Shown: positions 18,284-26,667 of the stretch, in pieces
How positions within the stretch are numbered: the stretch's first letter is position 1
How the letters are laid out: each line of letters begins with the position of its first letter
Position numbers and translations under genes: made by a program
From: Kosmotoga olearia TBF 19.5.1
Lineage (GTDB): Bacteria; Thermotogota; Thermotogae; Petrotogales; Kosmotogaceae
Assembly (NCBI RefSeq): GCF_000023325.1
Contig: NC_012785.1
Span: 1,984,001 to 2,048,000, forward strand
Direction of reading: 5' to 3'
DNA: 64,000 bases
The notes under the pieces: generated by a model
Databases searched by the model: none
What the model saw: the letters and a program-made list of their open reading frames with translations, nothing else
What the model was told of the DNA's origin: nothing

Positions 18284-19486
18284 TTATCCTCCCATTGCTT
18301 GTTCCATCGAGAAAATTGTGTTGTACATTGTGTAAGCAAGGAAGCCAATAAATCCACCGATAAACATGATCATAATTGGTTCAACCAAGGAAACGAGTTT
18401 CTTGAGAGAGGTAGTTACCTGCGCATGGTAAAAATCCGCTACTTTGAACATAACTTCATCTAATTTACCTGTTTCCTCACCTGTTGAAACCATGCTTATA
18501 ACGATGGAAGGGAATATCTTCTGCTTTTCTAGCGAAACGTGTATAGGTTCCCCGGCTCTGATCATATCTACAGCTAATGAAATTCCGTTCATTATTTTGG
18601 TGCTTTCCGAAACCTCGGCGGCGAGTTCAAGGGATGTTGGAAGATCCACACCACTTGCCACCAGAACCGCTAGAGTACGTGTGAAACGCTCAAGGGCTGT
18701 TGTTTCTCGTAACTTTCTTACAGGTGGAATGATAGATCCAAAAAAATTTTTTACGATCAGACCGTATTTTGTCATCATGAAGATTTTGGCTCCTATAAAG
18801 AACATTACCACTGCAATGGCAACCACTACTCCATGATTTGTCAGCAGCGAATTCATCCACAGGAGGAATCCCATAACTCCGCCAGGTTCAAATCCAGTAC
18901 CAAAGGCACTCATTAGATTTGGTAGTATGAAGAAGGAAATAACTCCAACGATACCAACGGCAAAAGCCATCATGAACAATGGATAAGACATTGCTGATTT
19001 TACCTGGTTTTGAAGGTCAACCATTCCTTCGTAGAATTCGGCAACCCTTTGTAAGGCCTCATCGAGTACGCCGCCAGTTTCGCCAGCTCTGACAAGATTC
19101 ACAAAGAGTTCATCAAAGACGCGTGTTTTTTCAAGGGCATCGCTGAATCCTTCACCTGATTCAATTAAAAGAACGACTTCAACCAAAATTTTTCTGAATC
19201 TACGAGAAAACATAGTTTGTTTTGAAAGTACCTGTAGTGCGTCTCTAATCCTAACTCCTGACGATACCATCGTTGCCAGCTGTCTTGAAAAGAGGCTAAG
19301 TTCTTTAGGTTGTATAGGGAACAATGACCTTTTTCTTTTCCGGGTCTTTGAAATTGGCTTGATGGATGTAACCACGAATCCCTGGCTATTCAATAGTTGC
19401 AACGCTTCAAGTTGGGAAGCTGCGCTAATTTTTCCTCTTTCTGTTTTTCCATCTTTGGTGATTATTTCGTACCTATATTCCGGCAT
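18284..19486 (-). CDS. pilC: Type IV pilus/type II secretion inner-membrane platform protein (PilC/GspF)
   Basis: 400 residues with two T2SSF domains. The N-terminal segment (PEYRYEIITKDGKTERGKI) is typical of GspF/PilC. The first domain (FSRQLATMVSSGV, then ESGEGFSDAL and RAGETGGVLDEAL) is followed by two membrane helices. The second domain repeats the pattern (FTRTLAVLVASGVDLP, then VSTGEETGKLDEVM), with a final membrane helix (VEPIMIMFIGGFIGFLAY). The protein couples an assembly ATPase to pilin polymerisation; no PilB/PilT ATPase is in the window. The ATG sits two bases after the ispF stop, with its SD inside ispF. Confidence 0.93.
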   Translation of the reverse strand: MPEYRYEIITKDGKTERGKISAASQLEALQLLNSQGFVVTSIKPISKTRKRKRSLFPIQPKELSLFSRQLATMVSSGVRIRDALQVLSKQTMFSRRFRKILVEVVLLIESGEGFSDALEKTRVFDELFVNLVRAGETGGVLDEALQRVAEFYEGMVDLQNQVKSAMSYPLFMMAFAVGIVGVISFFILPNLMSAFGTGFEPGGVMGFLLWMNSLLTNHGVVVAIAVVMFFIGAKIFMMTKYGLIVKNFFGSIIPPVRKLRETTALERFTRTLAVLVASGVDLPTSLELAAEVSESTKIMNGISLAVDMIRAGEPIHVSLEKQKIFPSIVISMVSTGEETGKLDEVMFKVADFYHAQVTTSLKKLVSLVEPIMIMFIGGFIGFLAYTMYNTIFSMEQAMGG

Positions 19487-19487
19487 A

Positions 19488-19958
19488 CTATGTCCCCACC
19501 TTTTTTAACATACACACAGCATATACAGACACTGAATTTCCATACAAAGTATTTCCAGATTTTGGTTTCACATTTATATTCCCTTTACTTATGCCAAGAA
19601 TTCTTGCAAGTTTTAGTCGTATGTTTTCTATATGAGGATTCATTCTGACTTTGTCTATAATAATCACAGAATCGATATTCAGTATCTCGTATTTTCCTGC
19701 TAATATCTTTTTTCGTATTATTTCAAGGAACTCAGTACTTCTCCTTCCGCGATTTTCTTCATTTTCCGGAAACCAGATACCTATATTGCCGGCATTCGTG
19801 GCTCCTAATATTGCATCTACAATGGCATGAATCAATGCATCGCCATCGGAATGGCCAATTGAGGAATATTCCTCAGATACTTTTACACCCCCAAGATATA
19901 ATCCTTTTTTGTTTGCTTCTAAAGGGTGAGCATCGAATCCAATTCCTACCCGATACAT
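19488..19958 (-). CDS. ispF: 2-C-methyl-D-erythritol 2,4-cyclodiphosphate synthase
   Basis: Makes the cyclic diphosphate of methylerythritol in the MEP isoprenoid pathway. 156 residues, the normal length. Metal ligands Asp9 and His11 lie in GIGFDAH, and the GHSDGDALIHAI block holds the next histidine. DKVRMNPHIENIR and the C-terminal NVKPKSGNTLYG region fit the family. It starts one base after the dnaN stop and ends two bases before the pilus platform gene, so a housekeeping enzyme links dnaN to the pilus block. Confidence 0.96.
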   Translation of the reverse strand: MYRVGIGFDAHPLEANKKGLYLGGVKVSEEYSSIGHSDGDALIHAIVDAILGATNAGNIGIWFPENEENRGRRSTEFLEIIRKKILAGKYEILNIDSVIIIDKVRMNPHIENIRLKLARILGISKGNINVKPKSGNTLYGNSVSVYAVCMLKKVGT

Positions 19959-21062
19959 TTAGATCAGCCTTATTGGCATTATAATGTATAGATATCCTTC
20001 AACATCTACAGGATTCATCTGCAACGGACTGTTAGAATCCACAAAGTTGAGTTCCACTTCTTCTGTATCTATCTTCTTTGTTGCTTCCAGCAAGAATTTT
20101 GGATTGAAAGCAATGATAAGGTCTTCTCCGTCTTTCTTTATTTCAAGCTCTTCAGAGGATTCACCGTGATCTGGGCTCTTAGCAATGAGTTTCATGTTAT
20201 CCTCTTTGATCTCGATCTTAATAGAATCACTTCCGAGCCTGGCGGCGATAGAAGCGCGTCTGATAGCATCAGATAATGATGAGGTGTTAGCTACAACACG
20301 TGTTTTGAAGGCTTTAGGAAGCACTTTTTTATAATCCGGGAAATCGGCTTCAACAACTCTCGCCACCATCTCTGTGCCATCAAAATAGAATCCTACCCGG
20401 GTGCCATCATAAACGATCTTCATGTCATCTGATCCAGCTGTTTTTATGCTTGATTGCAAGTCTTTCATACTTTTAAGTGTCAACAGAAAATGATCTTCGA
20501 GGTTTTGATTTGTTTTTTCCTCAGCGAGTGCCAGTCTGAATCCATCTGCGGCTACGAGCCGGAGATAACCACCTTCGAGTTCCCAGTACACACCGTTGAG
20601 ATTTCTCATAAATTCATCTTTTGCCGCACAAAAGAGCACCCTATCTATCATTATTTCAAGCGCGGTAACGGAAGTTTCCAGTTCCCATCCACCCTGAGCG
20701 GGTTCTACCTCTGGAAATTCTTCGCCAGACATTGTGGGTAGAACGAAACGACTCTTTTCCATTCTTATGACGAGGTTCGTGTCCTGAAACTCAAAGAAAA
20801 CCTTTCCATCCGGTAAATTACGCATTATTTCAAGCAAAACCTTCGCGTCAACGACAAATTGCCCGGTTCCGGAGATTTCGCTTGGTTGAACATAAGTCTT
20901 TATAGAGGTCTCCAGGTCAGTTGCGATAAGTTCTAACTTGCTGTCTTCTGCTGTTCTGAAGAGTATACCAGAAAGAATAGGCTTAACGGTCTTTGAAGCA
21001 ACAGCGGTTGACACGGATTCGAGGCGTGTCAAAAATTCATTCCTTGGTATTGAAAATCTCAT
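19959..21062 (-). CDS. dnaN: DNA polymerase III sliding clamp (beta subunit)
   Basis: Ring-shaped dimer that holds the replicative polymerase on DNA. 367 residues, full length, with three clamp domains and the C-terminal IMPIRLI. SGTGQFVVDAKVLLEIMRNLPDG in domain I is characteristic. It is not next to dnaA or recF here; instead it heads the ispF-pilus unit. The ATG at 21062 follows TTTGGAGGTG, and a promoter lies in the 89-base gap shared with the divergent endonuclease V gene. Confidence 0.97.
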   Translation of the reverse strand: MRFSIPRNEFLTRLESVSTAVASKTVKPILSGILFRTAEDSKLELIATDLETSIKTYVQPSEISGTGQFVVDAKVLLEIMRNLPDGKVFFEFQDTNLVIRMEKSRFVLPTMSGEEFPEVEPAQGGWELETSVTALEIMIDRVLFCAAKDEFMRNLNGVYWELEGGYLRLVAADGFRLALAEEKTNQNLEDHFLLTLKSMKDLQSSIKTAGSDDMKIVYDGTRVGFYFDGTEMVARVVEADFPDYKKVLPKAFKTRVVANTSSLSDAIRRASIAARLGSDSIKIEIKEDNMKLIAKSPDHGESSEELEIKKDGEDLIIAFNPKFLLEATKKIDTEEVELNFVDSNSPLQMNPVDVEGYLYIIMPIRLI

Positions 21063-21097
21063 TTAGACACCTCCAAACGTCCATCTTCTACCTTTAT

Positions 21098-21127
21098 ATT
21101 TTAACCTAACAGAGGGTATAATTCCAA
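21098..21127 (-). promoter_or_regulatory. Putative dnaN promoter
   Basis: -35 TTGGAA at 21127-21122 and -10 TAAAAT at 21103-21098, with an 18-base spacer. It would start transcription about 30 bases before the dnaN ATG and overlaps the divergent -10 of endonuclease V. Confidence 0.5.
21117..21122 (+). promoter_or_regulatory. Putative -10 box for endonuclease V
   Basis: A perfect TATAAT, 30 bases before the endonuclease V ATG. Only a weak -35 (TTTATA, 21093-21098) fits. The two promoters overlap, so the divergent genes may compete for polymerase. Confidence 0.5.
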
Positions 21128-21151
21128 CGAACCCTTATAAAGGAGGTTAGC

Positions 21152-21832
21152 ATGAAAATTCGGTGCTTACACGATTGGAATGTTTCTCTGGAAGAAGCCG
21201 CTGATATCCAGAGAACCCTGAAAGGAATGTTATCCTTTGAATTTCCTGCGAAAAAGGTTTCAATCGTTGCAGGTGTGGATGTTTCTTTTCCTCAGAAGAA
21301 TCTAGGGCTCTGTGTGATAGTAGTGATGGATGATACTTTGAAAGTGATTGAAAGTGTCTATCACACCCAGGAAGTTCATATTCCTTATGTGTCGGGGTTC
21401 CTTTCCTTTCGAGAAGGCCCAATATTCATTGAAACAGTGAAAAAATTGAAAATAGTTCCTGACCTTTTCTTTTTTGATGGTCAGGGAATAGCGCATCCTC
21501 GAGGCCTTGGCATTGCTGCTCATATGGGATTGTTATTGGAAAAGCCATCTTTAGGTGTTGCAAAAAGTCATTTGTTTGGTAGCTACAACGAACCAGGTAG
21601 AAATAAAGGAGATTTCTCTTATATGTATAATAAAACCGGGGAGATAATTGGAACAGTTTTAAGAACCAAAAAAAATACAAAACCTGTTTTTGTTTCACCG
21701 GGCCATATGATGGATGTTGATACCGCTATGTCATTAACCCTAAAATATACAGGAAAATATAGGTTACCAGAACCAACAAGGCAGGCTCACATACTTACCC
21801 AGCGTTTGAGAAAAAATCACCTCTTGCGATAG
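21152..21832 (+). CDS. nfi: Endonuclease V (deoxyinosine 3' endonuclease)
   Basis: Nicks DNA one base 3' of deoxyinosine, starting repair of deaminated adenine. 226 residues, almost the length of the well-studied Thermotoga enzyme. Catalytic residues Asp43 (AGVDVSF), Glu88 (SFREGP) and Asp109 (FFFDGQGIAHPRG) are present, along with the wedge motif PYVSG. The ATG follows AAGGAGGT. It is the only plus-strand gene between 6.5 and 63 kb. It runs into the convergent ROK kinase with a 16-base overlap and no room for a terminator. Confidence 0.95.
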   Translation: MKIRCLHDWNVSLEEAADIQRTLKGMLSFEFPAKKVSIVAGVDVSFPQKNLGLCVIVVMDDTLKVIESVYHTQEVHIPYVSGFLSFREGPIFIETVKKLKIVPDLFFFDGQGIAHPRGLGIAAHMGLLLEKPSLGVAKSHLFGSYNEPGRNKGDFSYMYNKTGEIIGTVLRTKKNTKPVFVSPGHMMDVDTAMSLTLKYTGKYRLPEPTRQAHILTQRLRKNHLLR

Positions 21833-22761
21833 AAAACGATGGAAGCGGCCCCTTTTATTCCGGCATCTTCCACCAGATCACTTAGATCTACTTTGGCCGT
21901 TCCCTTGAATGAAGTCATTACGTATCTATCAACCCGTTCTCTAAGGTTTTTTAGTAGAAAGTCTCCCGCTTTACTCACACCTCCGCCGACTATTACTACT
22001 TCCGGGTTGAACGTGTGAATGAATCCACCTATTCCACGTGCAAGAGCATCAATAAACCTATCAAAAATAATTTTTCCAAGTTCATCTCCGCTTTTTGCGG
22101 CATCTATAACGGTTTTTGCCTCTATTTTTTCAGATGAGAAAATCGCAGAATCAGGAAAACGCTTTCTATATTCGTGAGCAAAACGCACAATTGCCGTTGC
22201 GGATGCTACTGCTTCCAAACAGCCATGTGAACCACAGCCACAGAGTGGACCGTTTGGCTCCACAATAATATGTCCGAGTTCCACAGCATAACCGTTGTGG
22301 CCGGTTATTAGTTGACCGTGAGAAATGACTCCGCTACCAATTCCTGTTCCGATAGTGAGTCCTATCATATGTTTACTACCTTTATATTTCCCAAAAGCCC
22401 ATTCACCAAGGATAAAAGCGTTGGCATCGTTTTCAATAAAAGTTTCCAATCCTGTATGTTTTCTTATCATAGAAGCAAGGGGAAAATCTCTCCAATCCGG
22501 AAAATTCGGTGAAAATAAGACCTTTCCGCTATCTCTGTCTATTGATCCAGGGGAACCAATTCCTATGGCAAGCACTTTGTCCTTCTCGTTTGCGATGTCT
22601 AGAATATTATGTATACTATTGGCAATACGTGCCACCACATCTTCTCGGCCTCTGGAAACCAGGGTGGGAATAGTTGTTTTGTTCAGAATCTTTCCATGTT
22701 CATCTACCAAACCTATTTTAGTTTCTGTACCTCCAAGATCGATGCCAATAACTAATCCCAT
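21817..22761 (-). CDS. ROK-family glucokinase
   Basis: Phosphorylates glucose or a related sugar with ATP. 314 residues. The phosphate-1 motif is GIDLGGTETKIGLVD. FIENDANAFILGEW holds the catalytic aspartate, IGTGIGSGVI is present, and the ROK zinc motif CGCGSHGCLEA is intact, preceded by the conserved ELGHI. An N-terminal repressor domain is absent, so this is an enzyme rather than a regulator. The exact sugar cannot be told. It lies 13 bases after rho, and its 3' end overlaps endonuclease V. Confidence 0.88.
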   Translation of the reverse strand: MGLVIGIDLGGTETKIGLVDEHGKILNKTTIPTLVSRGREDVVARIANSIHNILDIANEKDKVLAIGIGSPGSIDRDSGKVLFSPNFPDWRDFPLASMIRKHTGLETFIENDANAFILGEWAFGKYKGSKHMIGLTIGTGIGSGVISHGQLITGHNGYAVELGHIIVEPNGPLCGCGSHGCLEAVASATAIVRFAHEYRKRFPDSAIFSSEKIEAKTVIDAAKSGDELGKIIFDRFIDALARGIGGFIHTFNPEVVIVGGGVSKAGDFLLKNLRERVDRYVMTSFKGTAKVDLSDLVEDAGIKGAASIVFYRKR

Positions 22762-22774
22762 TTCATCCTACCTT

Positions 22775-24250
22775 TCAATATCTGCTTTTTTCGAGATCTA
22801 TCAGATCAAGAAATTCCTCGTTGGATTTAGTGGTTTTCATTTTATCTACAATGACTTTTAATCCTTCCTCTTCACTGATTCCCGCAAGCATTCTTCTGAG
22901 AACCCAAACTTTCCTTAGAATTTCAGGCGGAAGCAGGAGTTCTTCCTTCCTTGTTCCGGAAAGGTTTAGATTTATTGCAGGGAATATTCGTTTGTTGGCG
23001 AGTTGTCTAGAGAGAACCAATTCCATATTTCCAGTGCCTTTGAATTCTTCAAAAATAACTTCATCCATCTTGCTTCCAGTTTCAACCAACGCGGTGGATA
23101 TTATGGTCAAACTTCCTCCGTCTTCAATATTCCTGGCAGCACCAAAGAAATGCTTTGGATGATACAGTGCAGATGGGTCGACACCACCACTGAGAAGTTT
23201 TCCACTTGGGGGAACGTAGAGGTTGTATGCCCTTGCAAGACGAGTGATACTGTCCAGCAATATCACGACGTCGTAGCCAAACTCGACCAGACGCTTGGCC
23301 ATTTCCAGTGTCAACTCTGCAACTCTTATCTGTTTGTCAGGTGACATATCAAATGGGGCAGCTATTACGTGAGCATCAGTTGACCTTCGTAAGTCGGTAA
23401 CCTCTTCTGGGCGTTCATCTATCAAAAGAATAATTCGTATTGTGTTTGGATGATTTTCCGCGATTCCATTGGCGATCTCTTTGAGCAGAGTGGTTTTTCC
23501 AGCTTTAGGTGGTGCGACGATAAGCCCTCTCTGGCCTTTGCCGATTGGAGAAAACAAATCAATTATCCTTGTGCTAACAATATATGGTTCCGTTTCGAGA
23601 ATGAACTTTTCATCCGGATAAACAGGAACAAGATTCTGGAAACTTATTCTCTCTTCAGCGTAAGACACGGGTTTTTGATTGATTGCTTCGATTCTCAACA
23701 GTGCAAAATACTTTTCTCCTTCTTTGGGAGAACGGACCTGACCCGCAACCCAATCACCCGTATTCAGGTTGAATCTGCGAATCTGAGATTGACTGACGTA
23801 TATATCGTTAGAACTTGGTAAGAGATTGTTATCAAGGGTTCTAAGAAACCCATAGCCCCCGTCAGTTATCTCAAGCACACCTTCAGCAAAGAAGTATCCA
23901 TAAGATTCGGTTTGTGCTTTGAGCACAGCAAAGATAAGATCTTTCTTTGCCATTTGTGTATAACCGGTGATGGAGTATTTTCTCGCGAGTTTGTAGAGTT
24001 CACGTATGGGCATTTTGAGAAGCTGGGAAATGTCGATTTCCACTTCCCTGATAGTATCCTTGACCTTGTTGTTCTGGTCTTTTTCGTTGTCAGTTTTATC
24101 TGTTGTGGAAGAATCTTTGTTGGCGGAAGTTTCAGGAGTTTTGTTTACCTTCTCAGAATGATTCTGCTCGGAAGAGCTCACACTTTCGACTTCCTTAACT
24201 TCCTTTTCTTCAGAAGATTTTTCAACACTTTTTTTCCTTCTTGGGCTCAA
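22775..24250 (-). CDS. rho: Transcription termination factor Rho
   Basis: Hexameric RNA helicase that ends transcription. 491 residues. A charged Ser/Glu/Lys-rich N-terminal extension (about 1-70) is followed by the Rho N-domain (LLKMPIRELYKLARKYSI), an RNA-binding cold-shock-like domain (VLEITDGGYGFLR, NDIYVSQSQIRRFNLNTGD), Walker A APPKAGKTTLLK, Walker B VVILLDSITRLARAYN and the Q/R loops. The start codon is TTG 24250, directly after an in-frame TGA and AAA. It has no good SD of its own; the strong SD lies 40 bases upstream, in front of a short frame. This raises the leader-peptide question treated in the findings. Confidence 0.93.
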   Translation of the reverse strand: MSPRRKKSVEKSSEEKEVKEVESVSSSEQNHSEKVNKTPETSANKDSSTTDKTDNEKDQNNKVKDTIREVEIDISQLLKMPIRELYKLARKYSITGYTQMAKKDLIFAVLKAQTESYGYFFAEGVLEITDGGYGFLRTLDNNLLPSSNDIYVSQSQIRRFNLNTGDWVAGQVRSPKEGEKYFALLRIEAINQKPVSYAEERISFQNLVPVYPDEKFILETEPYIVSTRIIDLFSPIGKGQRGLIVAPPKAGKTTLLKEIANGIAENHPNTIRIILLIDERPEEVTDLRRSTDAHVIAAPFDMSPDKQIRVAELTLEMAKRLVEFGYDVVILLDSITRLARAYNLYVPPSGKLLSGGVDPSALYHPKHFFGAARNIEDGGSLTIISTALVETGSKMDEVIFEEFKGTGNMELVLSRQLANKRIFPAINLNLSGTRKEELLLPPEILRKVWVLRRMLAGISEEEGLKVIVDKMKTTKSNEEFLDLIDLEKSRY

Positions 24251-24253
24251 TTT

Positions 24254-24286
24254 TCACGGTGCAATCCCCAGAATAAACGGATGCAC
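24254..24286 (-). CDS. Possible 10-codon leader peptide ahead of rho
   Basis: GTG at 24286 stands four bases after GGAAGGAGG and reads ten codons (VHPFILGIAP, with formyl-Met at the GTG) to a TGA at 24256-24254. The frame is the same as rho, whose TTG follows after one AAA codon. It could be a leader peptide controlling rho by reinitiation, an occasionally read-through start of Rho, or chance. Only the strength and placement of the SD support it. Confidence 0.4.
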   Translation of the reverse strand: MHPFILGIAP

Positions 24287-24388
24287 CAACCCTCCTTCCA
24301 AAAAGAAGATTATTTATGAATTAACACTGGTGCAGTTTTACGAAGGGAAAAACAAGTAAGAGGGGAAGTACAAACTTTCCTCGCATTA

Positions 24389-24417
24389 AATATAACACAC
24401 CTCTATTCAAAAATCAA
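24389..24417 (-). promoter_or_regulatory. Putative rho promoter
   Basis: -35 TTGATT at 24417-24412, a 17-base spacer, and -10 TATATT at 24394-24389. It begins inside the last codons of the transaldolase gene and would give a leader of about 130 bases before the rho TTG. An imperfect hairpin (24382-24360) followed by a T-run lies in that leader. Confidence 0.55.
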
Positions 24418-25070
24418 AGGCCTGTACCTTTTCTGTATTCTTCCCAGTCATTTAAGAACCTTTCAATTCCTTTGTCAGTTAGGGGGTGATGAAAGAGTTT
24501 TTCGAGAACATTAAAGGGCATAGTTACAATGTCTACGCCGATTGTAGCGAGTTCCAGCACGTGCATCGGATGGCGTATACTCGCTGCGAGAACGTTTGTT
24601 TGAAAACCATAATTTGAGAATATAGCAACGATATCCTCAACAAGCCTCAAGCCATCAGAGGAGATATCGTCCACACGCCCGATAAACGGGCTTACATACG
24701 TTGCGCCCGCTTTTGCTGCCAGAAGAGCTTGAACCGCACTGAAAACAAGAGTAACATTTGTTTTAATTCCTTCAGATGAAAGGGTTTTTACCGCTTTGAT
24801 TCCTTCAGGAGTCATTGGAATTTTGATAACGACGTGTTCATCGAGCATTGCAAGATCCCGTGCTTCTTTCACCATTCCTTCATAATCCAGTGCAACGACC
24901 TCCGCACTGACAGGGCCCTTCACTGTTTCGCAGATTTCTTTTATTCTCTCTGTGAAAGGGGCTTTTTCGCGAGCTATCAATGTTGGATTTGTAGTAACTC
25001 CATCGATTACTCCCCAGGCCACAGCTTTCTTAATCTCTTCAATATTAGCGGTGTCCAGGAATATTCGCAT
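24414..25070 (-). CDS. tal: Transaldolase, small TalC/MipB type
   Basis: Moves a dihydroxyacetone unit between sugar phosphates in the pentose phosphate pathway. Family members may instead be fructose-6-phosphate aldolases. 218 residues, the length of the short decameric type. The Schiff-base lysine is in HVVIKIPMT, and the N-terminal [14 protein letters not shown] and TTNPTLI blocks are typical. The ATG follows AAGGAGGT. It sits just past the terminator of the ribosomal cluster; no clear promoter of its own is visible, so some read-through may supply it. Confidence 0.92.
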   Translation of the reverse strand: MRIFLDTANIEEIKKAVAWGVIDGVTTNPTLIAREKAPFTERIKEICETVKGPVSAEVVALDYEGMVKEARDLAMLDEHVVIKIPMTPEGIKAVKTLSSEGIKTNVTLVFSAVQALLAAKAGATYVSPFIGRVDDISSDGLRLVEDIVAIFSNYGFQTNVLAASIRHPMHVLELATIGVDIVTMPFNVLEKLFHHPLTDKGIERFLNDWEEYRKGTGL

Positions 25071-25093
25071 ATTTTACCTCCTTGGATGACGCA

Positions 25094-25129
25094 GATAAAA
25101 AAGATGGCTACCGCGGGTAGCCATCTTTA
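25094..25129 (-). terminator. Rho-independent terminator of the ribosomal super-cluster
   Basis: A perfect 12-base-pair stem (25127-25116 with 25112-25101) with a three-base loop, followed on the minus strand by TTTTTT including the stem end. The rplQ stop codon overlaps the first stem base. Confidence 0.93.
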
Positions 25130-25576
25130 GTTTTCAACGTTTTCTTCGCTTTTTGTTTCTACGAGTTGAAGAATAGAGAGTTCAGCGGCGTCTCCTCTTC
25201 TTCTACCTACCTTGATAATTCTCGTGTAACCACCGTTTCTGTCGATGTAATTAACAGCGATCTCATCACAGATTTTTTTAACAAGTTTTCTGTCATTGAA
25301 ATGCCTGTTGATTTCTCTTCTTAGAGCGACGTTTTTTGATCGCAAAGCCTGGATTTCAGGATCACCGTTGGATCTTTCATTGATTTCTTTTGCGTAAAGG
25401 GCCGCTTTCTTAGCTTTGGTTATTATTGATTCGACAAAGGGTTTTACCGCTTTTGCTTTAGCTGTGGTGGTGATAATTGTTCCATGCTCGAAAAGCTCCC
25501 TCGCAAGACCTCGCATTAATGCGAGCCTTTGGCTGTGAGGTCTGTTGAGCTTTTTCTTCTTGACTCTATGTCTCAT
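25127..25576 (-). CDS. rplQ: 50S ribosomal protein L17
   Basis: Last gene of the alpha operon. 149 residues. It opens MRHRVKKKKLNRPHSQRLA (usually MRHR...LNR...HR in this family) and contains the TTAKAKAVKPFVE block. A Glu-rich C-terminal tail of about 15 residues extends beyond the core. It follows rpoA by 23 bases, and its stop codon touches the terminator stem. Confidence 0.96.
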   Translation of the reverse strand: MRHRVKKKKLNRPHSQRLALMRGLARELFEHGTIITTTAKAKAVKPFVESIITKAKKAALYAKEINERSNGDPEIQALRSKNVALRREINRHFNDRKLVKKICDEIAVNYIDRNGGYTRIIKVGRRRGDAAELSILQLVETKSEENVEN

Positions 25577-25599
25577 GGGGCAACCTCCTTAACCTTCTT

Positions 25600-26616
25600 T
25601 TACTGTTCTTTCTTTAGTGAGAGGTTGAACTTCTCCTTCAATTTTTTCTTGACTTCTTCCATTGATTTATCACCAAAGTTCCTTATTTTAAGAAGATCAG
25701 CCTCTGTTCTGCTTATAAGGTCACCAATTGTGTTGATTTTATCGCGCTTCAGACAGTTAAGCGACCTTACGGATAGTTCCAGTTCTTCTATACGTCTTGA
25801 AAGCACGGAATCCTCTTCTGAGATGGGTTCTTCAACAGGTTCTTCTTCCGGTTGGGGTTCTTCGGGTTCAAAAATCGAAGCGCTGTTTACTAAAATTCCT
25901 GAATTATCAAGTACCTGATTCAGACTTGATGTGGTAACCTCAAAATGCTTTATCAATATATCTGTTGCCTTTAAAAGCGCTTCTGTTGGTTTTATAGATT
26001 TCTTTGTCCAGACTTCCAGAATGAGTTTGTCGTAGTCGGTTTTCTTTCCTACACGAACATTTTCGGAAATGAAATTGACTTTAAGAACCGGACTGAATAT
26101 ACCATCTATATAGATCATTTCCACATCCTGTTCCAGCTCCATTTCCGAGACTGGAACGAAACCCTTACCAATTTCAGCAAAGAGCTCCATGTAAACAGCA
26201 GCATCTTCATTTAAGGTGGCTATATATTGGGAAGGGTTAACCACTTCGACTCCTGTAGGAGCTTTTATATCTCCAGCAGTTAAAATAGCTGGGCCCTTTT
26301 TCTCTATGCTTAGCTTAACAGGATCAGAAAACTCTAGGGCAGGTTTAAGCTGCACTTTTTTTAAATTCAGGATTATTTCAAGGATGTCCTCTTTAACCCC
26401 ATCGATTGTATCATACTCATGATATTTCCCCGGGATTTTCAATCTGGTTATTGCCATACTTGGAATTGAGGAGAGGAGAACTCTTCTGAGCGCATTTCCT
26501 ATGGTTACAGCGTATCCTCTTTCCATTGGTGAAAGGACAAACTTTGCGTAATAACTGTTCTGTTCCTCTCTCTCCTCTTCAATCTTTAGAGATTTTGGCA
26601 TTACAAATCCAACCAT
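25600..26616 (-). CDS. rpoA: RNA polymerase alpha subunit
   Basis: Assembles RNA polymerase and contacts promoter UP elements and activators. About 338 residues. N-terminal dimerisation domain with YAVTIGNALRRVLLSSIPS, then an acidic Pro/Glu-rich linker (FEPEEPQPEEEPVEEP), and a C-terminal helix-hairpin-helix domain (LNCLKRDKINTIGDLI, LLKIRNFGDKSMEEV). The family start fits the ATG at 26616. Oddly, the strong SD AAAGGAGGT lies 24 or more bases upstream, with a small hairpin (TGCCC/GGGCA) between. The other candidate, GTG 26640, is only three bases from the SD and would add eight residues. Confidence 0.96.
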   Translation of the reverse strand: MVGFVMPKSLKIEEEREEQNSYYAKFVLSPMERGYAVTIGNALRRVLLSSIPSMAITRLKIPGKYHEYDTIDGVKEDILEIILNLKKVQLKPALEFSDPVKLSIEKKGPAILTAGDIKAPTGVEVVNPSQYIATLNEDAAVYMELFAEIGKGFVPVSEMELEQDVEMIYIDGIFSPVLKVNFISENVRVGKKTDYDKLILEVWTKKSIKPTEALLKATDILIKHFEVTTSSLNQVLDNSGILVNSASIFEPEEPQPEEEPVEEPISEEDSVLSRRIEELELSVRSLNCLKRDKINTIGDLISRTEADLLKIRNFGDKSMEEVKKKLKEKFNLSLKKEQ

Positions 26617-26667
26617 TGTGACTGCCCAAGTATCGGGCACACACCTCCTTTCAAGAAGGTAACAACA

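Noticed and set aside
22325-22861. A 178-codon plus-strand frame opposite the ROK kinase and the end of rho
   Set aside because: Shadow of two well-supported genes.
24251-24256. The TGA between the short frame and rho as a selenocysteine codon
   Set aside because: No selenoprotein context, and Rho has no such residue; reinitiation or read-through is simpler.
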